Notes: generated from the sequence alone by a model not told the origin. Positions 8,328 through 17,562 are shown, numbered from the stretch's first letter. The stretch is 64,000 nucleotides of DNA from Oscillospiraceae bacterium (GCA_015067545.1 SVMG01000002.1:62001-126000), one strand, 5' to 3'. A program made the numbers and translations.

Positions 8328-10013
8328 TCACAGCAGCTCCTGGGCGCTTTTCTTCTTTTGTATCCAAAAGAATACGCCTACACCGCTGCCAAGGATCACC
8401 AGCGCCACCGGGATCAGCCACCGGGCGGTGGATTTTTCTTCCGCCGGAGCTTCCTGCCTGAGGGTCAATGGTTCGGTTTCCGGAGCTGTAACCGGCTGTG
8501 TAGGTGCTTCCTCCGCTTCCGGTTCTGTGGGGATCGTGGGTTCGGTCTGCTGGGGAATTTCCTCCCATTTGGGATGCAGGGTCATGTCCCCGGTGGGGAC
8601 GGTTTCAGCGGTCACCGCTTCCCCATTTTCCGTGAACCAGCCCAGAAACATTTGCCCCTCCATGCTTAGGACAGGTAATTCTCCCAAAGGGTTTCCCTCC
8701 TGCACAGTAATCGCTGTGCTCTCCTGTCCTACAAAGGTAACGGTAAAGCTTTGCACGGTCTTTTCGATCACAAATGCGGCCTGAAACACCTGCGCCGCAT
8801 CCCGGCCTGTGGAATCCGCTGCAAAGATCGACAGGGTATGCTGTCCGGGCTCTAATTCCCCAAAGCTCAGCTTTTTGTTCAGAGCCGTGGAGCGCAGGCT
8901 CAGTTCCCGGACGCCGCCAGTGCCGGACCAGGAGGCATACTGCTTTCCGTCCAAATATCCCTCCACCTTGCGCAGAGGGTATACGGAACTCACTTTGCCA
9001 TCCAGGCGGTAAGACGCCTGCTGCAGCGTCATGCCGTCTTCCACGGTGCAGTTGCTGAGCTTGATCTGCGAATCAAAATAGCCCATAAATGTCAGCACAG
9101 CTTTGGGAACATAGCCTATCTTTGCATCCTGCAATGTCACTTCATACCAGGTTTCTCCCAGGCCGTTGACCACTGTTGCATTGACGGACACCGTCCGTCC
9201 GGCACCCAGCACTGCGCCATCGGCCTGGGTATAAGGAATGCCGTTGGCCTTCGTTTCCGCTGCAACGGTGTAATTGCCCATGGCGTCGATATCCCGGGTT
9301 GCCTTCCAGTCGTATACATAGCCGCAATCGGTGCAGGCACCTTGGCTGTTGTACTGGGCATGGACGCACCGGGGATACAGCTGTTTTACATAGGCCACAT
9401 ATTCCTGACAGCACTTGCCGAAGGTGGTATGCAGCTCCTCCGGCAATTCCAGCAGCTCATTTATGTACGGATCCAGGGAATAGGATTTGGTCGTTCCGCC
9501 CTTGAGGATATCGTAATCCAAATGTGGGCCGGAGCTGCGGCCGGTAGAACCCACGGTTCCCACCTTTTCACCCTTGGCAACGGGCTGTCCCACCTTGACG
9601 CTGACATCTGTCAGGTGGGCATACCGGCTGTACAAGGTAACGCTTGTTCCGTTTTTTAAGGTATAGGAATGCTCCAGCAGCACATAATTGCCCCAGCTGG
9701 AGCAGCAGCTGCCGGATTTGCCCCAGTTATGCTCACAGTCTGTAAAAATATCGATGACCTTGCCTGCATAGGACGCCACCACCCGGGTGCCCATGGGCGC
9801 CGCAATGTCCAAAGAGCGATGGTTGCGGTTATCCAGATAGCAGCTGGACAGATTGTACTGCCCGGGAACGGGCCAGGCAAAATCCCGCTGGCCACCCTCC
9901 AATTTTCGCTCCCCTGCCTGGGAAGGTGGGCTGGCAGCAAATATGGATACCGGCAGCAGGCTGAGAAGCAACAGCACGCAGCCCAGCCGGAATAAAAGTT
10001 TTGTATGTTTCAA
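8328..10013 (-). CDS. Membrane-anchored M23-type peptidase domain protein with InlB-type repeat
   Basis: 561 residues from a TTG start at 10013 (GGAGG 8 bases upstream; the track's TTG at 10028 overlaps the ribosome site). Order: signal peptide (about 1-27, 'LLLLSLLPVSIFAA'), M23/LytM domain (about 45-190), a Cys-containing linker, an SH3-like segment ('GRTVSVNATVVNG...WYEVTLQD'), beta domains, an InlB/Flg_new-type repeat ('GWFTENGEAV...LHPKWE'), a Thr/Pro/Glu-rich spacer and a C-terminal membrane helix with 'KKKSAQELL'. In the zinc site HxxxD ('HRSLD') and 'YAHL' are kept, but the usual HxH reads 'HLD'. It may therefore be a weak or inactive peptidoglycan peptidase that binds the wall. It is preceded by repeat R2. 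Confidence 0.8.
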   Translation of the reverse strand: MKHTKLLFRLGCVLLLLSLLPVSIFAASPPSQAGERKLEGGQRDFAWPVPGQYNLSSCYLDNRNHRSLDIAAPMGTRVVASYAGKVIDIFTDCEHNWGKSGSCCSSWGNYVLLEHSYTLKNGTSVTLYSRYAHLTDVSVKVGQPVAKGEKVGTVGSTGRSSGPHLDYDILKGGTTKSYSLDPYINELLELPEELHTTFGKCCQEYVAYVKQLYPRCVHAQYNSQGACTDCGYVYDWKATRDIDAMGNYTVAAETKANGIPYTQADGAVLGAGRTVSVNATVVNGLGETWYEVTLQDAKIGYVPKAVLTFMGYFDSQIKLSNCTVEDGMTLQQASYRLDGKVSSVYPLRKVEGYLDGKQYASWSGTGGVRELSLRSTALNKKLSFGELEPGQHTLSIFAADSTGRDAAQVFQAAFVIEKTVQSFTVTFVGQESTAITVQEGNPLGELPVLSMEGQMFLGWFTENGEAVTAETVPTGDMTLHPKWEEIPQQTEPTIPTEPEAEEAPTQPVTAPETEPLTLRQEAPAEEKSTARWLIPVALVILGSGVGVFFWIQKKKSAQELL

Positions 10014-10062
10014 AGGGAAAACCTCCAAAGATATATGTCATCCTATACAACTGACGCACCCA

Positions 10063-10250
10063 TACCTTCCCCCGGGGGGAAGGTGCTCCAGTGGGCACAC
10101 TGGGGCGGATGAGGAATGCGGGCGGTAACCTGTAAATTCCGGAAACGTATAGGCATATTCAAGTCTCTGTTCTGCCGCCGTTCCTCACCCGTCTTCAAAT
10201 TTGTCCTATAAGGCCAAATTTGAATCCACCCTCCCCCCGGGGGAGGGTAT
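10063..10250 (-). repeat. ~190-bp intergenic repeat, inverted partner of the copy at 14192 (R2)
   Basis: Both ends carry C/G hairpins (CTTCCCCCGGGGGGAAG and CCCTCCCCCCGGGGGAGGG). Read on the minus strand it matches the element at 14192-14363 through most of its length, including 'gaggaacggcggcagaac' and 'gaatatgcctata'. The rest of the 10014-10470 gap shows nothing else I can name. Confidence 0.8.
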
Positions 10251-10470
10251 TTACCCGCTAACGCCCTTCAAAATGACAACGCAATAGATTTCCCCCATAT
10301 TATCACAAAAACCGCCCGGGGGCAATAGAAATCCCTGCCATTTCTGCCAAAGAAATTCCCATTTACTTAAAAACTTCGTAATATTTATCGGTATTGCTAC
10401 CGAAAATTGCCTGGCTGTCCGTCCTTTCTTTTCCGTATTTGGACAATTTATCTAAAACCGAAAAAATTAC

Positions 10471-10499
10471 TTGTATCTAGCGCCGAAATGTTGTAGAAT
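10471..10499 (+). promoter_or_regulatory. Promoter of gpmI
   Basis: -35 TTGTAT at 10471-10476, 17-base spacer, -10 TAGAAT at 10494-10499; the start codon is 60 bases downstream with a GGAGG site. Confidence 0.7.
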
Positions 10500-10558
10500 A
10501 GTAGGACTGGTAATATGCAATTAGCGGATGAATTCCGTTTTGGAGGTAAAGATAATCT

Positions 10559-12121
10559 ATGAAAAAACCCATCGTTCTGGTAATTATGGACGGCGTGGGC
10601 AAGGGCGACGGCGGCAGCGGTGACGCTGTGGCAGTTGCCAAGACTCCCACACTGGACAATTTGCTCGCTACCTGCCCTCACACCTATATCAAGGCTCACG
10701 GCACCGCTGTCGGTCTGCCCTCTGACGAGGATATGGGCAACTCCGAGGTGGGCCACAATGCCCTTGGCTGCGGCCAGGTCTATTCTCAGGGTGCAAAGCT
10801 GGTTGGCGAGTCCATCGAAAGCGGCAGCCTGTATCAGTCCGCCACCTGGCAGGATCTGATTGCCAACGCTAAGGAAGGCAAGGCCCTGCACTTCATGGGC
10901 CTGCTGTCCGACGGCAATGTGCACTCCAACATTTCTCACCTGATCGCCCTGCTGAAGCAGGCAAAGGCTGCGGGTGTGAAGAAGGCTTACTGCCACATCC
11001 TGCTGGATGGCCGTGACGTTCCCGCCACTTCCGCATTGGAATACGTGGGCCAGCTGGAAGACGTGCTTTCCGAGCTGAACACCGAAGGCTGTGACTACGC
11101 CATCGCCTCCGGCGGCGGCCGTATGCAGGTGACCATGGACCGTTACGAAGCTAACTGGGCTATGGTTGAGCTGGGCTGGAAGACCCACGTTCAGGGTCAG
11201 GGCAGAATGTTTGCATCTGCCAAAGAGGCTATTGAAACCTATCGTGCAGAGACCGGTGTCATCGACCAGGACCTGCCTGCCTTCGTTATCGCCCGCAACG
11301 GCGAGCCTGTTGCCAAAATCGCAAACGGCGACAGCGTAATTCTGTTCAACTTCCGTGGCGACCGGGCGCAGGAGATCTCTCTTGCCTTCGACCGCAAGGA
11401 TTTTGATAAATTCGACCGTGGTGACTATACCGGCGTGAAGTTTGCCGGCATGCTCCAGTACGACGGCGACCTGAACATTCCCGAGCATTATCTGGTTCAG
11501 CCCCCCGTCATCAAGAACACCCTGACGGAAGTGCTGTGCGACGCAGGTCTTACTGAGTACGCAGTATCCGAGACCCAGAAATACGGCCATGTGACCTACT
11601 TCTGGAACGGCAACCGCTCCGGCAAGGTCTGCGAGGAGCTGGAAACCTACGAGGAGATCCCCTCCGATGTGATCCCCTTCGAGCAGGCACCTGCCATGAA
11701 GTCCAAGGAGATCACCGAAAAGATGGTGCAGGCCATGGCTTCCGGCAAGTACCGCTTCATCCGCTGCAACTACCCCAACGGCGACATGGTGGGTCACACC
11801 GGCGTTATGGATGCTGTGGTGTACGCCATGGAATGCGTGGACAGTGGCCTGAAGGCCATTTTGGATGCCGCTGACAAGTACGGCTACACCGTCCTCATCA
11901 CTGCCGACCACGGCAACGCAGACCAGATGACCGAAACCAAGAAGGGCAAGACTGCTGTGCGTACCGCCCACTCTTTGAACCCTGTTCCCTTTATCATTTA
12001 CGATAAGGACAATGACTGGGCCATCAAAGACGGCGCTTACGGCCTTGCCAATGTAGCTCCCACCATCGTTAAGATGATGGGTCTGACCGCTCCTTCCTGC
12101 TGGGAAGAAAGCATGATTTGA
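10559..12121 (+). CDS. gpmI: 2,3-bisphosphoglycerate-independent phosphoglycerate mutase
   Basis: 520 residues, standard length. This cytoplasmic glycolytic enzyme interconverts 3- and 2-phosphoglycerate through a phosphoserine and two Mn ions. The N-terminal metal motif is 'VIMDGVG'; the phosphorylated serine lies in 'DMGNSEVGHNALG'; 'DGRDVPATSA' binds substrate; 'TADHGNADQM' supplies C-terminal metal ligands of the alkaline-phosphatase fold. It heads a run gpmI-yloU-yloV with short gaps. Its codon use is that of a highly expressed gene. Confidence 0.97.
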   Translation: MKKPIVLVIMDGVGKGDGGSGDAVAVAKTPTLDNLLATCPHTYIKAHGTAVGLPSDEDMGNSEVGHNALGCGQVYSQGAKLVGESIESGSLYQSATWQDLIANAKEGKALHFMGLLSDGNVHSNISHLIALLKQAKAAGVKKAYCHILLDGRDVPATSALEYVGQLEDVLSELNTEGCDYAIASGGGRMQVTMDRYEANWAMVELGWKTHVQGQGRMFASAKEAIETYRAETGVIDQDLPAFVIARNGEPVAKIANGDSVILFNFRGDRAQEISLAFDRKDFDKFDRGDYTGVKFAGMLQYDGDLNIPEHYLVQPPVIKNTLTEVLCDAGLTEYAVSETQKYGHVTYFWNGNRSGKVCEELETYEEIPSDVIPFEQAPAMKSKEITEKMVQAMASGKYRFIRCNYPNGDMVGHTGVMDAVVYAMECVDSGLKAILDAADKYGYTVLITADHGNADQMTETKKGKTAVRTAHSLNPVPFIIYDKDNDWAIKDGAYGLANVAPTIVKMMGLTAPSCWEESMI

Positions 12122-12152
12122 TCCAACCACTATCAACAAGGAGGTACGATCT

Positions 12153-12506
12153 ATGATCCGCCAAACCAACGAATACGGCTCCGTCAATGTCAGCGCCAAC
12201 GTCTATTCCGACATCGCCGGTACTGCCGCCTCCAACTGCTTCGGCGTCAAGGGCATGGCCGCACGCTCCGTTTCCGACGGCGTGTACCACCTGCTGCGCA
12301 AGGAATCCATGTCCAAGGGTGTCCGCGTGGAATTCCATGAGGATGACACCATTTCCATTGATCTGCACATTATGGTGGACAACGGCGTGAACCTGAACGC
12401 CGTGGGCGCTTCGATCATTTCCGAAGTGCGCTATGTGGTCGCCAAGTGCACCGGCACCGAAGTACGGGCCGTAAATGTATACGTCGATTCTATGATGATC
12501 GGCTGA
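12153..12506 (+). CDS. yloU: Asp23/Gls24 family envelope stress protein (YloU-like)
   Basis: 117 residues, typical for the family. It starts 'MIRQTNEYGSVNVSANVYSDIAG' and contains the conserved 'GVKGMA' turn and 'VEFHEDDTISIDLHIMV'. In Bacillota yloU lies next to the DAK2-domain gene yloV, as here (18-base gap), which supports the call. Exact role unknown; homologues are linked to cell-envelope homeostasis. AAGGAGG lies before ATG 12153. Confidence 0.9.
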   Translation: MIRQTNEYGSVNVSANVYSDIAGTAASNCFGVKGMAARSVSDGVYHLLRKESMSKGVRVEFHEDDTISIDLHIMVDNGVNLNAVGASIISEVRYVVAKCTGTEVRAVNVYVDSMMIG

Positions 12507-12524
12507 TAATCGGAGGTTAACAAC

Positions 12525-14153
12525 TTGAGACAGACCATCCATGGGGCCGAGTTCAGACGACTGATTATCAATGCGGCCGCTTCTATCGAGATCAACAAGC
12601 AAGCGCTGAATGATCTGAATGTTTTCCCTGTTCCCGACGGCGATACGGGAACCAATATGTCCATGACCATCAATGCCGCAGCCAACGACCTGCGCAAGAC
12701 GGAAGATCCCACCTTGGAGCAGGCCGCCGCTACCGCTGCAGCTTCCATGCTGCGGGGCGCAAGAGGCAACTCCGGCGTTATCTTGTCCCTGCTGTTTCGG
12801 GGCATCTCCAAGCGGCTGAAGGGCTGCACCGCCTGTGACGGCGTGCTGTGGGCCAAGGCTCTGCAGGAGGGCGTGGATGCTGCCTACAAGGCAGTTATGA
12901 AGCCCGCTGAGGGCACGATCCTCACCGTTGCCCGTCTGGCTGCCGCCAAGGCACATCAGGCATCCGAGGAGAATAACTACTTTGAGTATGTCCACGAGGC
13001 TGCCATTGAGGAAGCCAAAGTGGCGCTTGCCAATACCATCAACCAGAACCCGGTGCTGAAGAAGGCCGGCGTTGTGGATGCAGGCGGCAAGGGCTGGGTG
13101 GTGGCTATGGAGGCCATGCTGCTGGCTCTGCGGGGCGAGGACATCATCGTGCCCGAGAACCTGAGCAGCGGTGAGGCCAAGGCACAGGCAGATTTCTCCG
13201 ACTTTGACGACGAGGAGATCACCTTCACCTACTGCACCGAGTTCATCATCTCCCGGGAGAACGACAACGATCCGGAAAAGCTGAGAGATTTCCTGTCCAG
13301 CTTGGGCGACAGCCTGGTGCTGGTGGATGACGAAGAGATCATCAAGGTCCATGTCCACACCAACGACCCCGGCAAGGCGCTCCATGAAGCCATTGAGTAT
13401 GGCTCTTTCGTTACAGTCAAGATCGAGAACATGCGCCTGCAGCACACCGAAAAGGTGATGAGCGAGCAGGAGCTGGCTCCCAAGATCGCAGAGCCGGAGA
13501 AGCCCTTTGGCGTGGTCTCCGTGTGCGTGGGTGACGGCATTGGCGACGTGTTCCAGAACCTGGGCGTGGACGGCCTCATTTCCGGCGGCCAGACCATGAA
13601 TCCCAGCACCCAGGACATTCTGGAAGTGGTGAACCAGGTTCCCGCGGAGACTGTCTTCGTGCTGCCCAACAACAAGAACATCATCATGGCCGCTCAGCAG
13701 GTGGACGCGCTGACCCCCAAGAATGTGGTGGTCATTGAGAGCAAGACCATCCCCCAGGGCATCACCGCCATGCTCAGCTTCAACCCCGAGGGTACAACGG
13801 AGGAGAACACCGAAGCTATGACCGAGGCGCTGGGCTCTGTGGAGACCATGCAGATCACCTACGCCGCCCGGGATTCCGATTTCGACGGCCATATCATCCA
13901 CGAGGGTGACTACCTGGCCATTTGGAACGGCCTGTTCGGCACAAGTCGTGATATCAAGGTTCTGCTGAAGTCCCTGGCCGAGAAGGTGCGGGATGAGGGT
14001 AAGGATTACATCACCATCTACTATGGTGCGGATATCACCGAGAAGCAGGCACAAAAAGCCGCTGATCTGTTCAGCGACATCTGCCCCGATGCGGATGTGA
14101 ACCTCTTAAACGGTGGACAGCCTGTCTACTATTACCTGATCTCTGCTGAATAA
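12525..14153 (+). CDS. yloV: DAK2-domain kinase, YloV/FakA-like
   Basis: 542 residues from a TTG start with GGAGG at proper spacing. The N-terminal DAK2/DhaL ATP-binding domain includes 'NVFPVPDGDTGTNM' and 'GARGNSGVILS'; the middle and C-terminal parts match the FakA/YloV layout ('VHTNDPGKAL', 'GGQTMNPSTQDIL'). FakA homologues phosphorylate fatty acids bound to FakB so that they enter phospholipid synthesis. No fakB gene is in this window. Coupled to yloU and followed by a strong terminator. Confidence 0.9.
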   Translation: MRQTIHGAEFRRLIINAAASIEINKQALNDLNVFPVPDGDTGTNMSMTINAAANDLRKTEDPTLEQAAATAAASMLRGARGNSGVILSLLFRGISKRLKGCTACDGVLWAKALQEGVDAAYKAVMKPAEGTILTVARLAAAKAHQASEENNYFEYVHEAAIEEAKVALANTINQNPVLKKAGVVDAGGKGWVVAMEAMLLALRGEDIIVPENLSSGEAKAQADFSDFDDEEITFTYCTEFIISRENDNDPEKLRDFLSSLGDSLVLVDDEEIIKVHVHTNDPGKALHEAIEYGSFVTVKIENMRLQHTEKVMSEQELAPKIAEPEKPFGVVSVCVGDGIGDVFQNLGVDGLISGGQTMNPSTQDILEVVNQVPAETVFVLPNNKNIIMAAQQVDALTPKNVVVIESKTIPQGITAMLSFNPEGTTEENTEAMTEALGSVETMQITYAARDSDFDGHIIHEGDYLAIWNGLFGTSRDIKVLLKSLAEKVRDEGKDYITIYYGADITEKQAQKAADLFSDICPDADVNLLNGGQPVYYYLISAE

Positions 14154-14160
14154 AGCTACA

Positions 14161-14187
14161 CGCCCCTGCCGGGTTCGGCAGGGGCGT
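14161..14187 (+). terminator. Terminator of the gpmI-yloU-yloV run
   Basis: Stem CGCCCCTGCC/GGCAGGGGCG with a short GGGTTC-type loop, followed by a modest T stretch. Confidence 0.8.
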
Positions 14188-14191
14188 TCTT

Positions 14192-14363
14192 ATACCCTCC
14201 CCCGGGGGGAGGGTGGATTTTTGCGAAGCAAAAAGACGGGAGAGGAACGGCGGCAGAACGGAAATTGGAATATGCCTATACATTCCCTAAATCAGCACAT
14301 TACTGCCCGCATTCCTCATCCGACCTCGCTAATGCTCGGCCACCTTCCCCCCGGGGGAAGGCT
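14192..14363 (+). repeat. ~170-bp intergenic repeat, inverted partner of R2 (R3)
   Basis: Starts CCCTCCCCCGGGGGGAGGG and ends CCTTCCCCCCGGGGGAAGG; internal sequence matches the reverse complement of 10063-10250. Together the two copies bracket gpmI-yloU-yloV. No coding potential. Confidence 0.8.
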
Positions 14364-14374
14364 TAAATACCCTA

Positions 14375-14436
14375 TTGACAAGGCGTACAATAGGGTGTAT
14401 AGTATTGGTATACATATGAATGATTGCTCATATATG
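14375..14436 (+). promoter_or_regulatory. Promoter and ArsR/SmtB-like operator of the metal P-type ATPase
   Basis: Perfect -35 TTGACA at 14375-14380, 17-base spacer, -10 TATAGT at 14398-14403. Just downstream the inverted repeat ATATGA (14414-14419)/TCATAT (14428-14433), inside CATATGAATGATTGCTCATA, resembles operators of ArsR/SmtB metal sensors. No such regulator is encoded nearby. Confidence 0.65.
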
Positions 14437-14456
14437 GAAATAAAGGAGGATCTTGT

Positions 14457-16541
14457 ATGGAGCAGAAGGTCTATTATCTGAAGAATTTGGACTGCGCCAA
14501 CTGCGCGGCAAAAATAGAAGCAAAATTCAACGCCCTCCCGGAGGTGGAGTCTGCCACCATCACCTTTGCCACCCGACAGCTGCGGCTGACCGCCGAAGAC
14601 CCGGATACATTGATCGAAAAACTGACAAAAATCGCCCGGACGGTGGAGGGCGAGGTGGAAATACATATGCATGAACACCACCATGCGCATCACGGCCATA
14701 GCCATGACCATGACCACCGGCATCATCACCGGGAAACCGAATCCCCTGTGGGCATCCTTATCGGTGCGGGACTGTTTGTGGCCGGACTGCTGTTTGGCAG
14801 CATGCCGGTAATCAGCATTCTGCTATTTGTGGCTGCTTATCTGCTCCTTGGTTGGGAAGTGCTGACCACAGCCGCCAAAAACCTTGTAAAAGGCCACATT
14901 TTCGACGAAAACTTCCTCATGAGCATCGCCACCCTGGGCGCATTCGCCATCGGTGAATTCCCGGAGGCCGTGGGCGTGATGCTCTTTTACCGGGTGGGCG
15001 AATTCTTTGAGCACCGGGCGGTGGCGCGCAGCCGCAGTCAGATCATGCAGGCCCTTGACCTGCGCCCGGAATCGGTTCAGCGGTTGGAAAATGATATGCT
15101 CGTGACCATTCCTGCGGAGAATGCCCAAATTGGGGATCTGCTTGTGGTGCGTCCCGGCGACCGCATCCCCCTGGACGGCGTGGTGGTCAGCGGCGAGAGC
15201 CGCATTGACACTGCTCCCATCACCGGCGAGAGTGTACCCGTATCCGTTCGCCCGGGCAGCGAAGTGATCTCCGGCTGTGTGAATATTGCAGGATTACTGA
15301 CCGTCCGTGTGGAAAAGACCCTGCAGACCTCCATGGTCACCCGGATCTTGGAGAGCGTGGAAAATGCCGCCGCAGGTAAACCGAAAATCGACCGGTTCAT
15401 CACCCGCTTCGCCAGAATTTATACTCCCATCGTGGTAGGCACCGCCGTACTGGTGGCCGTCGTTCCCTCATTTCTCACCGGAGATTGGAATTACTGGGTC
15501 TACACCGCCCTGTCCTTTTTGGTCATGAGCTGTCCCTGTGCCCTGGTGCTCAGCGTACCGCTTGCTTACTTCTGCGGAATTGGCGTGGGCAGCAAGCAGG
15601 GTATTCTGTTCAAAAGCGGACTGACTTTGGAAGCCTTGGCATCCGTCAAGGCAGTGGTGCTGGATAAGACCGGCACGGTCACCAAGGGTGATTTTTCTGT
15701 GCAGGAGATCGTAGGCGGCGAGAAAGTTTTGACCCTCTGCGCAGCCTGCGAACAGCATTCCACCCACCCCATCGCCATGAGCATCCTGGCTGCCGCCGAA
15801 AATTATTCCCTGCCCCAGCCGGAAGCCGTGGAAGAGATTGCCGGTCACGGCATCCGCGCCACGCTGGATGGCAAGCAGATCCTCTGTGGCAACGAAAAGC
15901 TGTTGGCCCAACACGGCATCCAAGTACCGCATGCAACCGGCACACGGGTATATGTGGCCGAAAACGAAACGCTTTTGGGCTGGCTGGTGCTGGGTGACAC
16001 CGTCAAAGCAGATGCAAGCGATGCAATACGCAGTCTCAAGCGGATGGGCATTGCCACTGCCATGCTCACCGGTGACGAAGCATCCACCGCCCAGGAGGTG
16101 GGCGCACTTTTGGGCATTGATGAGATCCACGCCCGGTTGCTCCCCCATGAAAAATTGGAAGCCTTGAAAAAACTCCGTCAAAAATACGGCCCTGTCATGT
16201 TCGTGGGCGACGGCATCAACGATGCGCCGGTGCTCTCCGGCAGTGACGTGGGCGCAGCCATGGGCAGCGGCGCAGATGCCGCTATCGAAGCAGCGGATGT
16301 GGTATTTATGCGTTCGCAGGTTTCTGCCATTCCGGAATCCATCCGCATTGCCGCGCAGACCCGGCGGACAGCACGGCAGACGGTGATTTTCGCTCTGGCC
16401 ATCAAGCTGATCGTCATGCTTTTGGGGATTTTTGGTTATGCTTCCATGTGGGCGGCAGTTTTTGCGGACTCCGGCGTGGCCGCGGTGTGCGTTGCCTATG
16501 CAATTTCTCCCCTGTATTTGAAAAAGTCCGGGAAAAAGTGA
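14457..16541 (+). CDS. Heavy-metal P1B-type ATPase (Zn/Cd/Pb exporter type)
   Basis: 694 residues from ATG 14457 (AGGAGG 8 bases upstream; the track start at 14424 lacks one). Order: HMA domain with 'LDCANCAAK' (CxxC), a His-rich linker (about 75-95), membrane segments, the ion-channel motif 'SCPCALVLSVP', phosphorylation site 'DKTGTVTKGD', 'HSTHPIA' HP motif, 'MLTGD' and 'GDGINDAPVL'. The CPC channel plus His-rich stretch fits efflux of Zn, Cd or Pb (CadA/ZntA type) rather than Cu. Acts in the cytoplasmic membrane. Its promoter carries a metal-sensor-type operator. Confidence 0.92.
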   Translation: MEQKVYYLKNLDCANCAAKIEAKFNALPEVESATITFATRQLRLTAEDPDTLIEKLTKIARTVEGEVEIHMHEHHHAHHGHSHDHDHRHHHRETESPVGILIGAGLFVAGLLFGSMPVISILLFVAAYLLLGWEVLTTAAKNLVKGHIFDENFLMSIATLGAFAIGEFPEAVGVMLFYRVGEFFEHRAVARSRSQIMQALDLRPESVQRLENDMLVTIPAENAQIGDLLVVRPGDRIPLDGVVVSGESRIDTAPITGESVPVSVRPGSEVISGCVNIAGLLTVRVEKTLQTSMVTRILESVENAAAGKPKIDRFITRFARIYTPIVVGTAVLVAVVPSFLTGDWNYWVYTALSFLVMSCPCALVLSVPLAYFCGIGVGSKQGILFKSGLTLEALASVKAVVLDKTGTVTKGDFSVQEIVGGEKVLTLCAACEQHSTHPIAMSILAAAENYSLPQPEAVEEIAGHGIRATLDGKQILCGNEKLLAQHGIQVPHATGTRVYVAENETLLGWLVLGDTVKADASDAIRSLKRMGIATAMLTGDEASTAQEVGALLGIDEIHARLLPHEKLEALKKLRQKYGPVMFVGDGINDAPVLSGSDVGAAMGSGADAAIEAADVVFMRSQVSAIPESIRIAAQTRRTARQTVIFALAIKLIVMLLGIFGYASMWAAVFADSGVAAVCVAYAISPLYLKKSGKK

Positions 16542-16550
16542 TCCGGGGAC

Positions 16551-16579
16551 TGGCTTTTTTGCCGATTATCCTGTATAAT
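16551..16579 (+). promoter_or_regulatory. Likely promoter of the ROK kinase gene
   Basis: Perfect -10 TATAAT at 16574-16579; the -35 at 16551 (TGGCTT) is weak. It lies just after the ATPase stop and 31 bases before the ROK start. Confidence 0.5.
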
Positions 16580-16609
16580 AGGCTACAACCCCCGGAAAGG
16601 AGAATTCTT

Positions 16610-17551
16610 ATGAAATATGGCTTTGGCGTTGACCTTGGCGGTACCACTGTCAAGATCGCATTTTTTGACCAAACCGGCACAATGCTGGACAAATGGGAGA
16701 TCCCCACTGTAACCGCAAATAACGGCAGTCAGATCCTGCCGGACATTGCAGCCTCTGTGCTGAATTATCTGGAAGATAAGAAAATTTCCAGGGAGCAGAT
16801 CATCGGCATCGGCATCGGCGTTCCCGGCCCTGTGGATGATGCCGGCGTTGTAAACCGCTGCGGAAATCTGGGTTGGGGCGTATTCAATGTGCATACCGCC
16901 TTGGGCGAATTGACAGGCTTTCCCATCAAAGCCGGCAATGACGCCAATGTAGCTGCCCTGGGCGAAGCCTGGAAGGGCGGTGCGGTAGGCTGCGACAACA
17001 TGGTGCTGGCAACCTTCGGTACCGGCGTAGGCGGCGGCATCGTGGTAAACGGCAAGCCTGTGAACGGCGTTCACGGTGCAGCCGGCGAGATCGGCCATGT
17101 GGTCGTGGAGCGGGACGAAAAAGAACCTTGCACCTGCGGAAAATACGGATGTGTGGAAATGTATTGCTCCGCTACCGGTGTTGTTCGTCTTGCAAAAAGG
17201 CGTATGGCTCAGGATCAACGCCACAGTGTTTTACGGGAAATCGACAATTTGACCTGCAAGGATGTCTTCGACGCAGGTAACCGGGGCGATGCGTTGGCAT
17301 TGGAGGTTTTGGAGCAGGTTTATACTTATATGGGCCAGTTCTTGGCCGCCGTTTGCTGTGTCACCGATCCGGAAGTGGTGGTGCTGGGCGGCGGTGTCAG
17401 CAAGGCAGGCCAGCCCCTTTTGGAGGGTGCAAAGCGCTATTTCGACAAATATATTTTCCACGCTTCCGCATCCATCCGTTTTGCCCTGGCAACCCTGGGC
17501 AACGACGCCGGTGCTTACGGCGCATTTAAGCTGATTTTGGACGCACAATAA
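16610..17551 (+). CDS. ROK family glucokinase
   Basis: 313 residues starting 'MKYGFGVDLGGTTVKIAFF' (ATP phosphate loop). Other ROK signatures: 'GIGVPGPVD', the sugar-binding 'GNDANVAALGEAW', 'FGTGVGGGIV', and the zinc motif 'CTCGKYGCVEMYCS'. The set fits a cytoplasmic ATP glucokinase of the GlkA type; another hexose or N-acetylhexosamine cannot be excluded. The track's upstream extension (from 16448) overlaps the ATPase and has no ribosome site; ATG 16610 has AAAGGAG. The flavodiiron gene follows after 11 bases. Confidence 0.88.
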   Translation: MKYGFGVDLGGTTVKIAFFDQTGTMLDKWEIPTVTANNGSQILPDIAASVLNYLEDKKISREQIIGIGIGVPGPVDDAGVVNRCGNLGWGVFNVHTALGELTGFPIKAGNDANVAALGEAWKGGAVGCDNMVLATFGTGVGGGIVVNGKPVNGVHGAAGEIGHVVVERDEKEPCTCGKYGCVEMYCSATGVVRLAKRRMAQDQRHSVLREIDNLTCKDVFDAGNRGDALALEVLEQVYTYMGQFLAAVCCVTDPEVVVLGGGVSKAGQPLLEGAKRYFDKYIFHASASIRFALATLGNDAGAYGAFKLILDAQ

Positions 17552-17562
17552 AGGAGAAAACT

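Noticed and set aside
10448-12199. 583-codon minus ORF opposite gpmI
   Set aside because: Antisense shadow of a clear, conserved gpmI with its own promoter and ribosome site; no recognisable domain.
12069-14054. 661-codon minus ORF opposite yloU/yloV
   Set aside because: Antisense shadow in GC-rich codons; composition (His/Val/Gly/Leu-rich) is typical of such artefacts.
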